Below, in pieces: positions 27,660-36,763 of a DNA stretch of 64,000 nt. How positions within the stretch are numbered: position 1 is the stretch's first letter; every line of letters begins with the position of its first letter. The notes beneath the pieces were generated by a model, which was not told the DNA's origin, did no database searches, and saw only the letters and a list, made by a program, of their open reading frames with translations. A program made the translations under genes and the position numbers. Source of the DNA: Mycolicibacterium lutetiense. Lineage in GTDB: Bacteria > Actinomycetota > Actinomycetes > Mycobacteriales > Mycobacteriaceae. The stretch spans positions 930,001-994,000 of the forward strand of contig NZ_JAGIOP010000002.1 of the NCBI RefSeq assembly GCF_017876775.1. The letters run 5' to 3'.

Positions 27660-28327
27660 TGAAAGTTGCGATCGCCGGGGCCGGCGCCGTGGGCCGCTCC
27701 ATTGCCCGCGAACTGCTCGAGAACAACCACGACGTGACGCTGCTGGAGCGCAACCCCGGTCACATCGACGCCGACGCCATTCCGGCCGCGCACTGGCGGC
27801 TGGGCGATGCCTGCGAGCTCAGCGTGATGGAGTCGATCAAGCTCGAGGAATTCGATGTGGTGATCGCCGCGACCGGCGACGACAAGGTCAACGTCGTGGT
27901 CAGCCTGTTGGCCAAGACCGAATTCACGGTTCCGCGCGTGGTGGCCCGCGTCAACGATCCCCGCAATGAGTGGCTGTTCGACGAGAACTGGGGTGTGGAC
28001 GTGGCGGTGTCGACGCCGCGCATGCTCGCCTCGCTCGTCGAGGAGGCCGTCGCGGTCGGCGATCTGGTGCGCCTGATGGAGTTCCGCAAGGGACAGGCCA
28101 ACCTGGTCGAGATCACCCTGCCCGACGACACCCCGTGGGGCGGCAAGCCCGTCAAGCGGCTCGAGCTGCCCCGGGACACCGCACTCGTGACAATCCTGCG
28201 CGGAGCCAGGGTGATCGTGCCCGAATCCGACGACCCGCTCGAGGGTGGGGACGAACTGCTGTTCGTTGCCATCACCGAGTCCGAGGACGAACTGCGCGAG
28301 CTGCTGCTGCGTCCCGCGCCGCGTTAG
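27659..28327 (+). CDS. ceoC: Potassium uptake regulator TrkA/CeoC
   Basis: A 222-residue paralogue of CeoB: RCK-N with VAIAGAGAVGRSIARELLENNHDVTLLE (nucleotide loop and acidic ribose contact) and RCK-C at about 140-215. The M. tuberculosis pair Rv2691/Rv2692 are likewise adjacent and are thought to act together on potassium uptake. No Trk membrane subunit is present nearby, but the divergent KimA-like gene is a candidate partner. Confidence 0.9.
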   Translation: MKVAIAGAGAVGRSIARELLENNHDVTLLERNPGHIDADAIPAAHWRLGDACELSVMESIKLEEFDVVIAATGDDKVNVVVSLLAKTEFTVPRVVARVNDPRNEWLFDENWGVDVAVSTPRMLASLVEEAVAVGDLVRLMEFRKGQANLVEITLPDDTPWGGKPVKRLELPRDTALVTILRGARVIVPESDDPLEGGDELLFVAITESEDELRELLLRPAPR

Positions 28328-28330
28328 ATC

Positions 28331-29026
28331 TCAGTCGGCGCTCTGCGCCGCATCCTGAGCGTGCACGGCGCGCTGGGCGGCCCTGATGGCCAGATACGTC
28401 ACCAGTGCGGCCACGGCCGTCAGCGGCCAGCCCATCGCGATACGTGCGAAACCCAACCAGCCGGTCTGGTCCGAGTCGTACAAATACTGCTGCACCAGAA
28501 ACCGAGACCCGAACACCGCAACCCAGGTGAGGGTGGCGATGTCGAATGCCACCACCGCCTGTCGGACGTCGCGCCAGGCCCGGTCGTGCGAATTCACCCA
28601 ACCCCAGATGTAGCCGACCACCGGGCGCCGGATGATCACCGATACCCCGAACAGCACTGCGTACACCAGCGAGCTCCAGATGCCAAGCAGGAAATAGCCT
28701 TTCGACTCCCCCACCACGTACGCGATCAGGGCGCTGACGCCCACCGCGAAGAATCCCGACACCGCGGGCTGGACGGATTCGCGGCGGATCAACCGCCAGA
28801 TCAGGATCAGTGTCGCCACGCCGAGCGCGGCGGCAATCGCCGGCATCAGGCCGAACGTCGTGGACACCGGAACGAACACCACCACCGGCAACGACGAATA
28901 GATCAGGCCGCTGATGCCACCCATCTGGTCCAGCACCGCACGTCCGCCGCCATGGGCAGGGGTCAGCGCCGGGTCATTCTCGGGGGGTTCAGGTGCGTTG
29001 CCTGTGTCCTTTTCGGGCTGGCTCAC
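28331..29026 (-). CDS. DUF3159 membrane protein (Rv2693c-like)
   Basis: A 231-residue protein with a polar N-terminal tail (to about 35) and six to seven hydrophobic helices. Stretches such as MGGISGLIYSSLPVVVFVPV, FLLGIWSSLVYAVLFGVSVI and RFLVQQYLY are typical of the DUF3159 family found in actinobacteria; the function is unknown. GTG 29026 overlaps the stop of the upstream OB-fold gene (GTGA), giving a tight operon as in Rv2694c-Rv2693c. Confidence 0.82.
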   Translation of the reverse strand: MSQPEKDTGNAPEPPENDPALTPAHGGGRAVLDQMGGISGLIYSSLPVVVFVPVSTTFGLMPAIAAALGVATLILIWRLIRRESVQPAVSGFFAVGVSALIAYVVGESKGYFLLGIWSSLVYAVLFGVSVIIRRPVVGYIWGWVNSHDRAWRDVRQAVVAFDIATLTWVAVFGSRFLVQQYLYDSDQTGWLGFARIAMGWPLTAVAALVTYLAIRAAQRAVHAQDAAQSAD

Positions 29027-29394
29027 TTCTGAATTTCGTACCGGGGGTTGTAAATCGCCTTGGTGCCGTTCTCCAACTTGCCCACCCGGCCGTGCACCCT
29101 CAGGGTGCACCCGGATTCGATACCCGGAATGCGGCGCTGTCCCAGCCACACCAACAACACCGTGTCGGTACCGTCGAACAACTCGGCTTTGATGCCGCCG
29201 GAACAGCCCTTGCCGTTACATTCCACGCTGCGCAGAGTGCCGACCATCGTGACTTCTTGGCCACGTCGGGCGTCGATCGCCTTCAGCGCGCCGGTATTGG
29301 CGGCCTCGTCGCTGAGCTCTTCGACATCAAGCTGTTCGGGGTCTTCTGTCAGGCGTCGCGTAAGTCGGCGCAGATACCCTTCGGCCGTAGCCAT
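29023..29394 (-). CDS. OB-fold nucleic acid-binding protein (Rv2694c-like)
   Basis: A 123-residue soluble protein with a single OB-fold at about 40-120. RGQEVTMVGTLRSVECNGKGCSGGIKAELFDGTDTVLLVWLG and GCTLRVHGRVGKLENGTKAIYNPRYE show the five-strand pattern, with two cysteines in a loop. Binding of single-stranded nucleic acid is the usual role but is unproven here. ATG 29394 is used; longer upstream reading loses family resemblance. Confidence 0.8.
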   Translation of the reverse strand: MATAEGYLRRLTRRLTEDPEQLDVEELSDEAANTGALKAIDARRGQEVTMVGTLRSVECNGKGCSGGIKAELFDGTDTVLLVWLGQRRIPGIESGCTLRVHGRVGKLENGTKAIYNPRYEIQK

Positions 29395-29528
29395 GGCCTC
29401 TCCTGACCTTCTGCGGATCCACTGTGAATCCGCCCAACCAACGCCACCGTAGACCTCTTGTGCACCGAATGCCACGTGGGGTGCGGGTCGGCACGCCGAC
29501 GATTTGACGGGGCAGGCACGATCGTGTG

Positions 29529-30248
29529 ATGAGCGTCATTCTGCGCGGCGTCCCAACCGTTCTCCTGCCTGGCACCGGGTCCGACGACAACTACGTCTAC
29601 CGGGCATTTTCGGATGCCTTGCATGATGCAGGCGCGCTGGTGGTGACACCGCCGCCGACTCCGGACCGGCTCGTCGAGGGCTATCTGCGGGCACTGGACG
29701 ACGCCGCCCGGTCGGGCCCCATCGCGGTCGGCGGGGTGTCCATCGGCGCTGTCGTGGCAGCGCGGTGGGCATTGGATCATCCCGGCCGGGCCGTGGCGGT
29801 ACTGGCCGCCCTGCCGCCCTGGACCGGCAGCTCCCAGCATGCCCCCGCCGCGCTGTTGGCCCGCCAGTCGGCGGATCTGCTGCGCCGCGACGGACTGGCG
29901 GCCACAGTGGCGCAGATGCGGGCCTCCAGCCCGCCGTGGCTGGCCGACGAACTGGCCCGTTCCTGGGTCTGTCAGTGGCCCACGCTGCCCGACGCGATGG
30001 AGGAAGCGGCCGGTTACCGCGCACCCGGCAGTGGCGAACTCGAACAACTTCGGGTGCCGATGGGTGTCGCGGTGGCGACCGACGATCCCGTGCATCCGGC
30101 CGAGGTCGGCTACGAATGGGTGGCCGCAGCGCCGCAGGCAGCGCTGCGCTCGGTCACGCTCGAACAGATGGGGCGTGACACCGGCGTCTTGGGGGCCGCG
30201 TGCGTGGCAGCGCTGCTGGAGGCCGCCAGCGATACCGTCGCGACCTGA
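29529..30248 (+). CDS. Alpha/beta-hydrolase (Rv2695-like)
   Basis: A 239-residue hydrolase without a signal peptide. The first strand and oxyanion region read TVLLPGTGSDDNYVYRAF, and the nucleophile elbow is GVSIGA (serine near residue 77). The aspartate and histidine of the triad are likely in the C-terminal third (ATDDPVHP, and MGRDTGVLG without a clear His), so the triad is not fully assigned. GTG 29526 directly before the ATG is an alternative start. The substrate is unknown. Confidence 0.75.
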   Translation: MSVILRGVPTVLLPGTGSDDNYVYRAFSDALHDAGALVVTPPPTPDRLVEGYLRALDDAARSGPIAVGGVSIGAVVAARWALDHPGRAVAVLAALPPWTGSSQHAPAALLARQSADLLRRDGLAATVAQMRASSPPWLADELARSWVCQWPTLPDAMEEAAGYRAPGSGELEQLRVPMGVAVATDDPVHPAEVGYEWVAAAPQAALRSVTLEQMGRDTGVLGAACVAALLEAASDTVAT

Positions 30249-30260
30249 GGTGCTGCCCTA

Positions 30261-31043
30261 CTAGCCGCCGGTGATGGTGCGCAGCTGCTGCATCGCCGAG
30301 CCCTGCACGCTGCGCCGCGCCACCGGCTCGGCCGGCGGCTGGTCCTGCGGTTGGTCCGGCGCCGCAGCGGCGAGCTGCTGGGCAGCCTGCTGCGCCGCGG
30401 CCTGTTGCGCCGCGGCGCGAAGTTGGGCTGCCATCGGCTCGGGTAGCTCCACCTGCAGCGGCGTGCGCACCGGCAGCGGAGTTTCCCCGCGACGGATCAC
30501 GGTGTCGGCCAATGCGGTCCGCGCCTCGGCAGCGAGCGCATCGATGGTTTCGGGAGCACCGTTGACCACACACCGCACCATCCAGCGGTAGCCGTCGACA
30601 CCGATGAAGCGCACCACGCCGCCGTTACCCGCGCCGACTACCTCGCGACCCCACGGGCCGTCCTGGATGGCCACCGAGCTGGCGTCCTTGCGCAGCGACT
30701 CGGCGAGCTCACCGGCCACCTCACGCCACAGGCCGGCGCTCTTGGGTGCGGCGTAGGCGGCGATCGTGAACCGCCCGTTGGGGGTCACCACCCACACCGC
30801 GCTCGGGGCCCCGGCCTCGTTGAGCTCAACCTGCACCTGGCCGCCGTCGGGCATGGGAATCAGCACCGAGCCGAGATCGAGCCGACCCTGCACCGCGACG
30901 GCGGGGTCGTCGAAGTCCTCGACCTCGAACGGGCCCCGGTCGTCGTCGGCCTTGTCTTCCGGCGCCGACTGCTCAACCTGCTCTTCGTCGTTCTGATCAG
31001 CCGTGTCATCAGCTGCATCGTTCTTGCGTTTTCCGAATGCCAT
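30261..31043 (-). CDS. DUF3710 domain-containing protein (Rv2696c-like)
   Basis: A 260-residue soluble protein. Residues 1-40 are acidic and disordered, the conserved DUF3710 core spans about 45-190 (GPFEVEDFDD...LDLGSVLIPMP...GYRWMVRCVVNG), and the tail is rich in Ala-Gln repeats. The function is unknown. ATG 31043 overlaps the dut stop (TGATG), so it is co-translated with dut; GTG 31046 is the alternative. Confidence 0.82.
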   Translation of the reverse strand: MAFGKRKNDAADDTADQNDEEQVEQSAPEDKADDDRGPFEVEDFDDPAVAVQGRLDLGSVLIPMPDGGQVQVELNEAGAPSAVWVVTPNGRFTIAAYAAPKSAGLWREVAGELAESLRKDASSVAIQDGPWGREVVGAGNGGVVRFIGVDGYRWMVRCVVNGAPETIDALAAEARTALADTVIRRGETPLPVRTPLQVELPEPMAAQLRAAAQQAAAQQAAQQLAAAAPDQPQDQPPAEPVARRSVQGSAMQQLRTITGG

Positions 31044-31507
31044 CACAAACTCGCATGTCCGCCGGAGGAACCGTGGCCACCGTCGCCACGGGAGGTGTCA
31101 GCCAGGCCGGCCTCGTCGAACGAGGTCACCTCAACCAACTCGGGCAGTTCTACCCGCTGAACCAACAGCTGGGCAATCCGGTCACCCCGATTGATCACGA
31201 TCGGCGTGACCGGATCGAGGTTGATCAGCGAGATCTTGATCTCGCCGCGGTAGCCGGCGTCGACGGTGCCCGGACTGTTGACGATCGAAAGGCCCACGCG
31301 TGCAGCCAAACCCGATCGCGGGTGGATCAGGCCCACCATTCCGTGCGGGATGGCCACGGCGAGGCCGGTGGGCACGAGCTCCCGCTGCCCGGGGGCCAGC
31401 TCGACATCGCGCGCGCTGTAGAGGTCTACGCCCGCGTCACCATCGTGCGCCCGCGTAGGCATCGGTAGTTCGCGGTCCAATCGGACGACCGCCAGAGAGG
31501 TGGACAC
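31043..31507 (-). CDS. dut: Deoxyuridine 5'-triphosphate nucleotidohydrolase
   Basis: A 154-residue trimeric dUTPase that hydrolyses dUTP to dUMP and pyrophosphate, keeping uracil out of DNA and feeding thymidylate synthesis. All five motifs are visible: [31 protein letters not shown] (uracil pocket and catalytic water aspartate), DRIAQLLVQ and the phosphate-binding C-terminal arm [12 protein letters not shown]. The length equals M. tuberculosis Dut (Rv2697c). The start is GTG 31507, with a 25-bp gap to the divergent DUF3093 gene. Confidence 0.96.
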   Translation of the reverse strand: MSTSLAVVRLDRELPMPTRAHDGDAGVDLYSARDVELAPGQRELVPTGLAVAIPHGMVGLIHPRSGLAARVGLSIVNSPGTVDAGYRGEIKISLINLDPVTPIVINRGDRIAQLLVQRVELPELVEVTSFDEAGLADTSRGDGGHGSSGGHASL

Positions 31508-31532
31508 GACGTCACAGATTACTCTGAGCCCC

Positions 31533-32012
31533 GTGTCAGACACGCGCGCAACTGCCCAAAACGTTCACTACCGCGAACGTTTGTGGGTTCCGTGGTGGTG
31601 GTCGCTGCCCGCTGCGGTGCTGGCAGGGGTGATCGCATTCGAGATCACCCTGGCCGCCCCGGCCATTCCGGCGTGGTTGCCTTACGCGCTGCTCTTCGGC
31701 GTGGCGGCGGCCGTGCTGATGTGGTTCAGCAAGACCGAATTGAAGGTGATCCGCGACAGCGGGGGCGACGCCGAGTTGTGGGTCGGTGACGCGCACCTGC
31801 CGACGAGCGTCATCTCCCGCACCGCGGAGGTGCCGCGGTCAGCGAAAACGGCCGCGCTGGGGCGCCAGCTCGATCCCGCTGCCTACGTCGTGCACCGGGC
31901 CTGGGTGGGCCCGATGATCCTGGTGGTGCTCGAAGATCCGGACGACCCCACCCCGTACTGGTTGATCAGTTCGAGGTATCCGGATCGCGTCCTGGCCGCG
32001 ATCCGCGGCTGA
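31533..32012 (+). CDS. DUF3093 membrane protein (Rv2698-like)
   Basis: A 159-residue protein with two adjacent membrane helices (about 20-38 and 43-62) followed by a soluble beta-rich domain (about 65-155) ending with [18 protein letters not shown], characteristic of DUF3093. The function is unknown. GTG 31533 ([10 protein letters not shown]) is chosen over the upstream GTG at 31500, which would read into the dut start region. Confidence 0.8.
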   Translation: MSDTRATAQNVHYRERLWVPWWWSLPAAVLAGVIAFEITLAAPAIPAWLPYALLFGVAAAVLMWFSKTELKVIRDSGGDAELWVGDAHLPTSVISRTAEVPRSAKTAALGRQLDPAAYVVHRAWVGPMILVVLEDPDDPTPYWLISSRYPDRVLAAIRG

Positions 32013-32020
32013 GCCGCGAA

Positions 32021-32323
32021 TCAGGCGGCGCAGTCCGTGCAGATCATCACGCCGTTCTTCTCGCTTGCCAGCCGGCTCCGGTGGTGCACCAGAAAACAGC
32101 TGGAGCACGTGAACTCGTCGGCCTGCTTCGGAACCACCCGGACGGACAGTTCCTCGCCGGACAAGTCTGCCCCCGGCAGCTCGAACGACTCGGCCGATTC
32201 CGTTTCGTCAACGTCCACCACGGCGGACTGCGCCTCGTTGCGGCGCGCTTTGAGCTCCTCGAGTGAGTCCTCAGAAACCTCGTCTGCTTCGGAACGCCGC
32301 GGGGCGTCGTAGTCGGTAGCCAT
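32021..32323 (-). CDS. DUF4193 zinc-ribbon protein (Rv2699c-like)
   Basis: A 100-residue protein: acidic N-terminal two thirds (many Glu/Asp, LEELKARRNEAQSAVVDVDE) and a C-terminal zinc ribbon made of CSSC and CTDC pairs. The family is very conserved in actinobacteria, with no known function; a transcription-associated role is only a guess. ATG 32323 gives exactly the usual length. Confidence 0.85.
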   Translation of the reverse strand: MATDYDAPRRSEADEVSEDSLEELKARRNEAQSAVVDVDETESAESFELPGADLSGEELSVRVVPKQADEFTCSSCFLVHHRSRLASEKNGVMICTDCAA

Positions 32324-32488
32324 CGTATGTGTCCCCTCCCTTACCCTGCAGCAGAGCTTTGTACCAGCGTCGAACGCATTCCCCAAATGATTCGTGCCCG
32401 TATTGCCACGTGTTTCAGTGTGATTTACATCACACTACCGTCTGAGCTCTGCTGTAACAGCAGACTCGATTGCGCTTAGAGTGCTCGT

Positions 32489-33136
32489 GTGGTCGCACAA
32501 ATCACCGATGGCACCGCCTTCGACCGGCACGGTCGACCGTTCCATCGGCGCAGTTTCGTTCCCGGCATTGTGCTGTTCGTCGCACTTGCGGTGGTGACGA
32601 TGATCGTGTGGATCATCGCGCTCAACCAGCCGACCGATGTGCACGAGGCCGCGGTGTGCAACCCGCCGCCCGCCAGCGATCCGGCAGCCCCCAAACTCGG
32701 CGAGCAGGTGGCCTTCTCGGCGATGACCGACGTCACGCCTGCACCACTGGCCGAGACCAGGATCCGGGTGCTCAACGCCAGCGGCCAGGGCGGCCAGGCC
32801 GGCGAGGTGGCCGGTGCGCTGCGCGATCTGGGCTTTGCCCAACCCGAGGCCGCGAATGACCCGATCTACGCCAACACACGGCTGGAATGCCACGGCCAGA
32901 TCCGGTTCGGCCCGTCCGGCCGCACCGCCGCCGCCGCGGTATGGCTGGTGGCTCCGTGCACCGAATTGTTCCAGGACGAAAGGCCCGACGCCACGGTCGA
33001 TCTGGCACTGGGCACCGAGTTCAGTGAACTCGCCAGCAACGACGACATCAAGGCCGTGCTGGCCAGCCTGCGACCCGACGCCACCGCACCATCGGATTCC
33101 GCGCTGCTGTCAAAGATCCATACCGGCGCCTGCTAG
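32489..33136 (+). CDS. cei: Cell envelope integrity protein Cei (LytR_C domain)
   Basis: A 215-residue protein with a short cytosolic start, one membrane helix (about 24-45) and an extracytoplasmic LytR_C-type domain (TRIRVLNASGQGGQAGEVAGAL, four cysteines probably in disulfides). The M. tuberculosis homologue Rv2700 (Cei) is needed for envelope integrity and virulence. GTG 32489. Its last 27 bp overlap the convergent suhB coding sequence. Confidence 0.88.
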   Translation: MVAQITDGTAFDRHGRPFHRRSFVPGIVLFVALAVVTMIVWIIALNQPTDVHEAAVCNPPPASDPAAPKLGEQVAFSAMTDVTPAPLAETRIRVLNASGQGGQAGEVAGALRDLGFAQPEAANDPIYANTRLECHGQIRFGPSGRTAAAAVWLVAPCTELFQDERPDATVDLALGTEFSELASNDDIKAVLASLRPDATAPSDSALLSKIHTGAC

Positions 33137-33967
33137 CGCGGCACGCAGATCGTCGGCGATGCCCGGCGCCGATGCCGCCGCGTACTCGGCGCCGGGAGCG
33201 CTCGGCAACCACACCGTCGCGCCGGCCTCGGCCGCGATCAGGGCCGCCGCAGCCCAATCCCAGACCTGGACACCGTCTTCGTAATAGGCGTCCAACCTGC
33301 CGGCAGCAACCATGCACAGGTCGAGCGCACACGAGCCGATGCGGCGCACGTCACGCACGGCGGGCAGAACCCGGGCCAGCACGCCGGCCTGCCGCGCGCG
33401 CCGGACGGGGTCATAGGCGAATCCGGTACCCAACAGCGCCATCGACAATTCCCCGACGGCACTGCACCGCAGCGGGGTCCGCACCCCGGCCCGCACCACC
33501 TCGGCGCCGTACCCCAGGGCAGCCGAGTACACCTCACCGGCAGGCACATTGGCGACGGCTCCGGCCACCGACCGGCCGTCGTACTGCGCGGCCACCGACA
33601 CCGCATAGGCCGGGATTCCGTAGACGAAATTCACCGTGCCGTCGATCGGATCGAGCACCCAACTCAGTCCGTCACGGCCCTCCCGCTGACCGCCTTCCTC
33701 CTCCCCCAGAATCGCCTCTGACGGCCGCAACCCGGCCAGCCGCTCACGCAGCCACCGTTCGGTTTCGGTGTCGACGATCGTGACGGGATCGGTCGGGGTG
33801 CTCTTAGATCTGACAGTCCGCGCATCGTCACGTAGCCGGGCGCCGTCGGAGCTCGCGACGGCGCCGAAAACCTCGGCACGCCGGCGCGCGACGAATTCTG
33901 CGGCTTCGGTGGCGAGTTGCTCGGCCACCACCCTCAGAGCGGGCGCATCGAAACGGTTGTCGGTCAC
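33110..33967 (-). CDS. suhB: Inositol-1-monophosphatase family protein SuhB
   Basis: A 285-residue Mg-dependent, Li-sensitive phosphatase. Metal motifs are EEEGG, WVLDPIDGTVNF, and the C-terminal WDWAAAALIAAEAGATV preceded by GSCALDLCMVAAGRLDAYYE. It would release inositol from inositol-1-phosphate, feeding mycothiol and phosphatidylinositol mannosides. An FIG-like N-terminal helix region (about 1-60) is normal. GTG 33967. Homologous to Rv2701c. Confidence 0.92.
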   Translation of the reverse strand: MTDNRFDAPALRVVAEQLATEAAEFVARRRAEVFGAVASSDGARLRDDARTVRSKSTPTDPVTIVDTETERWLRERLAGLRPSEAILGEEEGGQREGRDGLSWVLDPIDGTVNFVYGIPAYAVSVAAQYDGRSVAGAVANVPAGEVYSAALGYGAEVVRAGVRTPLRCSAVGELSMALLGTGFAYDPVRRARQAGVLARVLPAVRDVRRIGSCALDLCMVAAGRLDAYYEDGVQVWDWAAAALIAAEAGATVWLPSAPGAEYAAASAPGIADDLRAALAGAGMDL

Positions 33968-34102
33968 GGCTCTATCGCAACACCTTCTGACCGAAAAGTC
34001 GCTTCCGGGGGGATGTCGGACCGCAGGCACGAGCGTTGGCGAACTACTAGGGTGGGGGCGCGCCCTGGTTTGTCCCGCACCCTGTCCCGCAAAGGAGCAC
34101 CC

Positions 34103-34924
34103 ATGACCGCGTCCGATGCGCCCGCGGCAGATCCGGATCGCACCGCAGCCCCCCAGCACCGCGGATTCGGTGTCGACGTCGGGGGCAGCGGCATCAAGGG
34201 CGGCATCGTCGACCTCGACACCGGACAACTCGTCGGCGAGCGGTTCAAACTCGACACGCCGCAGCCGGCCACCCCGGAATCCGTGGCGAAGACCGTAGCT
34301 GCAGTGGTGGCCGAATTCGGCTGGACCGGCAGCGTGGGCGTCACCTACCCGGGGGTTGTCACCGAAGGAATCGTGCGCACCGCGGCCAATGTCGACAAGG
34401 GCTGGATCGGTGTGAACGCCTCTGAGGTGGTCAGCACCGCACTCGGAGGGCTGCCGGTGCGCGTACTCAACGACGCCGACGCGGCAGGTCTGGCCGAGGA
34501 ACGGTACGGGGCAGGCAAGGACAACTCCGGTGTCGTGGTGCTCCTGACCTTCGGCACCGGCATCGGCTCGGCAGTGATCCACAACGGTGTGCTGTTGCCC
34601 AACACCGAGTTCGGCCACCTGCAGGTCGAGGGCAAGGAAGCCGAGCACCGCGCGGCGTCGTCGGTCAAGGAGCGCAAGGACTGGAGTTACGCGCGCTGGA
34701 GCGAAGAGGTGAACAAGGTTCTCGTGACGATCGAGAACGCCATCTGGCCGGACCTGTTCATCGCCGGCGGCGGCATCAGCCGCAAGTCGGACAAGTGGCT
34801 ACCCCTGCTGAAGATCCGCACCCCGATCGTGCCCGCGACGTTGCTCAACACCGCCGGCATCGTCGGCGCGGCGATGGCCAGTGAGCTCCCGGCGACGACC
34901 GACCCGCAAGCTACCAACCGGTAA
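34103..34924 (+). CDS. ppgK: Polyphosphate glucokinase PpgK
   Basis: A 273-residue ROK-family kinase that phosphorylates glucose using polyphosphate or ATP. The phosphate-1 loop GFGVDVGGSGIKGGIVDLDTG is near residue 21, the catalytic base lies in LNDADAAGLAEE, and GTGIGSAVI is the phosphate-2 region. ATG 34103 has the ribosome site AAAGGAG seven bases upstream. It directly precedes sigA, as Rv2702-Rv2703. Confidence 0.95.
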   Translation: MTASDAPAADPDRTAAPQHRGFGVDVGGSGIKGGIVDLDTGQLVGERFKLDTPQPATPESVAKTVAAVVAEFGWTGSVGVTYPGVVTEGIVRTAANVDKGWIGVNASEVVSTALGGLPVRVLNDADAAGLAEERYGAGKDNSGVVVLLTFGTGIGSAVIHNGVLLPNTEFGHLQVEGKEAEHRAASSVKERKDWSYARWSEEVNKVLVTIENAIWPDLFIAGGGISRKSDKWLPLLKIRTPIVPATLLNTAGIVGAAMASELPATTDPQATNR

Positions 34925-34992
34925 CTTCGCCGACCGGTCCGGTCCGTGGGGCAAAATTTGCCGCTCGGCACGGGGAACTCCCGCACTGTCGT

Positions 34993-34998
34993 TACAAT
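34993..34998 (+). promoter_or_regulatory. Candidate -10 element for sigA
   Basis: TACAAT, preceded by a T, is the best -10 hexamer in the 205-bp ppgK-sigA gap and would start transcription around 35005, giving a leader of about 125 bases. No matching -35 is obvious 17 bp upstream, which is common for mycobacterial promoters. Confidence 0.35.
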
Positions 34999-35129
34999 GG
35001 TCCTCGGCGGCCGCCTACCGAATAGCGGTGAATATCCCAGCCGATAAGAACGCCAACATTCGATAACAGACGCATTCGGTGGAGTATGCCCATACCCGCC
35101 GAGAATTTCGTGAGACCGAAAGGGTGTAC

Positions 35130-36572
35130 GTGGCAGCGACAAAAGCAGCAAGCCCGGCGACCGACGAGCCGGTGAAGCGCACCGCTACCAAGACTCCCGC
35201 CAAGAAGGCACCGGCCAAGCGGGCAGCCAAGAGCACCGCGGCCAAGGCCGAGGGCGCCCCGGCCAAGAAGGCCCCCGCCAAGAAGGCGCCTGCCAAGAAG
35301 GCCACCAAGGCCGCGGCGAGCAAGCCCGAGGACATCAACGACGATCCGGACAGCACCGACGACCTGGACACAGGTCCGGGCGAGGATCTGGACACCGAAG
35401 ACACCGACCTCGAGCTCGACGACGATCTTGACACCGACGATGACGTCGAGGAGTCCGGCGACGACGACGATGACGAGGACAGCAAGGAAAGCAAGGGCGC
35501 CAAGGCCGCCGCTCCGGCTGCGGGCAAGGCAGGCAAGTCTGACGAGGAGCACCCCGAGCCGTCCGACAAGGACAAGGCCTCCGGCGACTTCGTCTGGGAC
35601 GAAGAAGAGTCCGAGGCGCTGCGACAGGCACGTAAAGACGCCGAGCTGACGGCCTCGGCCGACTCGGTCCGCGCGTACCTCAAGCAGATCGGCAAGGTGG
35701 CACTGCTCAACGCCGAGGAAGAGGTCGAGCTCGCCAAGCGCATCGAGGCCGGCCTGTTCGCCACCCAGAAGATGAGCGAGTTCGCCGCGAAGGGCGAGAA
35801 GCTCACCACTCAGGTGCGGCGTGACTTCCAGTGGATCTGCCGTGACGGCGACCGCGCGAAAAACCACCTGCTGGAAGCCAACCTGCGTCTGGTGGTGTCG
35901 CTGGCCAAGCGCTACACGGGCCGCGGCATGGCCTTCCTCGATCTGATCCAGGAAGGCAACCTGGGCCTGATCCGCGCCGTGGAGAAGTTCGACTACACCA
36001 AGGGCTACAAGTTCTCGACGTACGCCACCTGGTGGATCCGTCAGGCCATCACCCGAGCCATGGCCGACCAGGCCCGCACCATCCGTATCCCGGTGCACAT
36101 GGTCGAGGTGATCAACAAGCTCGGCCGTATCCAGCGTGAGCTGCTGCAGGACCTGGGTCGCGAGCCCACGCCCGAAGAGCTGGCCAAGGAAATGGACATC
36201 ACGCCGGAGAAGGTGCTGGAGATCCAGCAGTACGCGCGTGAACCCATCTCGCTGGACCAGACCATCGGCGACGAGGGCGACAGCCAGCTCGGTGACTTCA
36301 TCGAGGACAGTGAAGCGGTAGTAGCCGTGGATGCCGTGTCCTTCACGCTGCTGCAGGATCAGCTGCAGTCGGTGCTGGAGACGCTGTCCGAGCGCGAAGC
36401 CGGTGTGGTCCGGCTGCGGTTCGGCCTCACCGACGGCCAGCCCCGCACGCTCGACGAGATCGGCCAGGTCTACGGCGTCACGCGTGAGCGCATCCGTCAG
36501 ATCGAGTCCAAGACCATGAGCAAGCTGCGCCACCCCAGCCGCTCGCAGGTCTTGCGCGACTACCTGGACTAG
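35130..36572 (+). CDS. sigA: Primary RNA polymerase sigma factor SigA
   Basis: The 480-residue housekeeping sigma factor. Residues about 1-65 are lysine/alanine-rich with repeated AKKAPAKK units, about 66-130 are strongly acidic, and the conserved core starts near 160 ([17 protein letters not shown], region 1.2). Region 2 contains [37 protein letters not shown] and [17 protein letters not shown]; region 4 ends with [22 protein letters not shown]. The start is taken as GTG 35130, six bases after AAAGGG, giving MAATKA as in Rv2703. GTG 35124 is possible. The N-terminal extension differs from orthologues in length. Confidence 0.97.
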   Translation: MAATKAASPATDEPVKRTATKTPAKKAPAKRAAKSTAAKAEGAPAKKAPAKKAPAKKATKAAASKPEDINDDPDSTDDLDTGPGEDLDTEDTDLELDDDLDTDDDVEESGDDDDDEDSKESKGAKAAAPAAGKAGKSDEEHPEPSDKDKASGDFVWDEEESEALRQARKDAELTASADSVRAYLKQIGKVALLNAEEEVELAKRIEAGLFATQKMSEFAAKGEKLTTQVRRDFQWICRDGDRAKNHLLEANLRLVVSLAKRYTGRGMAFLDLIQEGNLGLIRAVEKFDYTKGYKFSTYATWWIRQAITRAMADQARTIRIPVHMVEVINKLGRIQRELLQDLGREPTPEELAKEMDITPEKVLEIQQYAREPISLDQTIGDEGDSQLGDFIEDSEAVVAVDAVSFTLLQDQLQSVLETLSEREAGVVRLRFGLTDGQPRTLDEIGQVYGVTRERIRQIESKTMSKLRHPSRSQVLRDYLD

Positions 36573-36597
36573 TCCGGTCGCGTAGCCGACAGACAAT

Positions 36598-36634
36598 GAG
36601 ATCGGCCCCTCCGTCTGACGGAGGGGCCGATCTC
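36598..36634 (+). terminator. Hairpin terminator downstream of sigA
   Basis: An 18-base perfect inverted repeat (36598-36615 and 36617-36634) centred 44 bp after the sigA stop, very GC-rich in the middle and followed by GTATTT. With the innermost pairs unable to close, it leaves a stem of about 15-16 bp. A classical strong terminator; it also marks the left border of the island that follows. Confidence 0.85.
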
Positions 36635-36763
36635 GTATTTACCGTCCCTCCCCCAGCGACGGGATTTCCGACGGTCCCGTTGGGTGGAACACGCCCGCCG
36701 CCTCGGGGGGCCGGATGTGGTTTCGTTGGGCTGGCCGTATCCGGACGACCCGAACAGGCGGAG

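Noticed and set aside
35187..35320. Short tandem repeats that could suggest CRISPR or a satellite
   Set aside because: They are in-frame codons for the Lys/Ala-rich SigA extension, with irregular units and no spacers.
34992..36596. Very long open frame opposite sigA
   Set aside because: High-GC codon bias of sigA leaves its complement open; the translation is low-complexity and lacks any family motif.
36573..36763. Possible phage or integrative-element attachment site at the island's left border
   Set aside because: No tRNA gene, integrase, or direct repeat shared with the right border near 53.1 kb was seen; only the sigA terminator is present.
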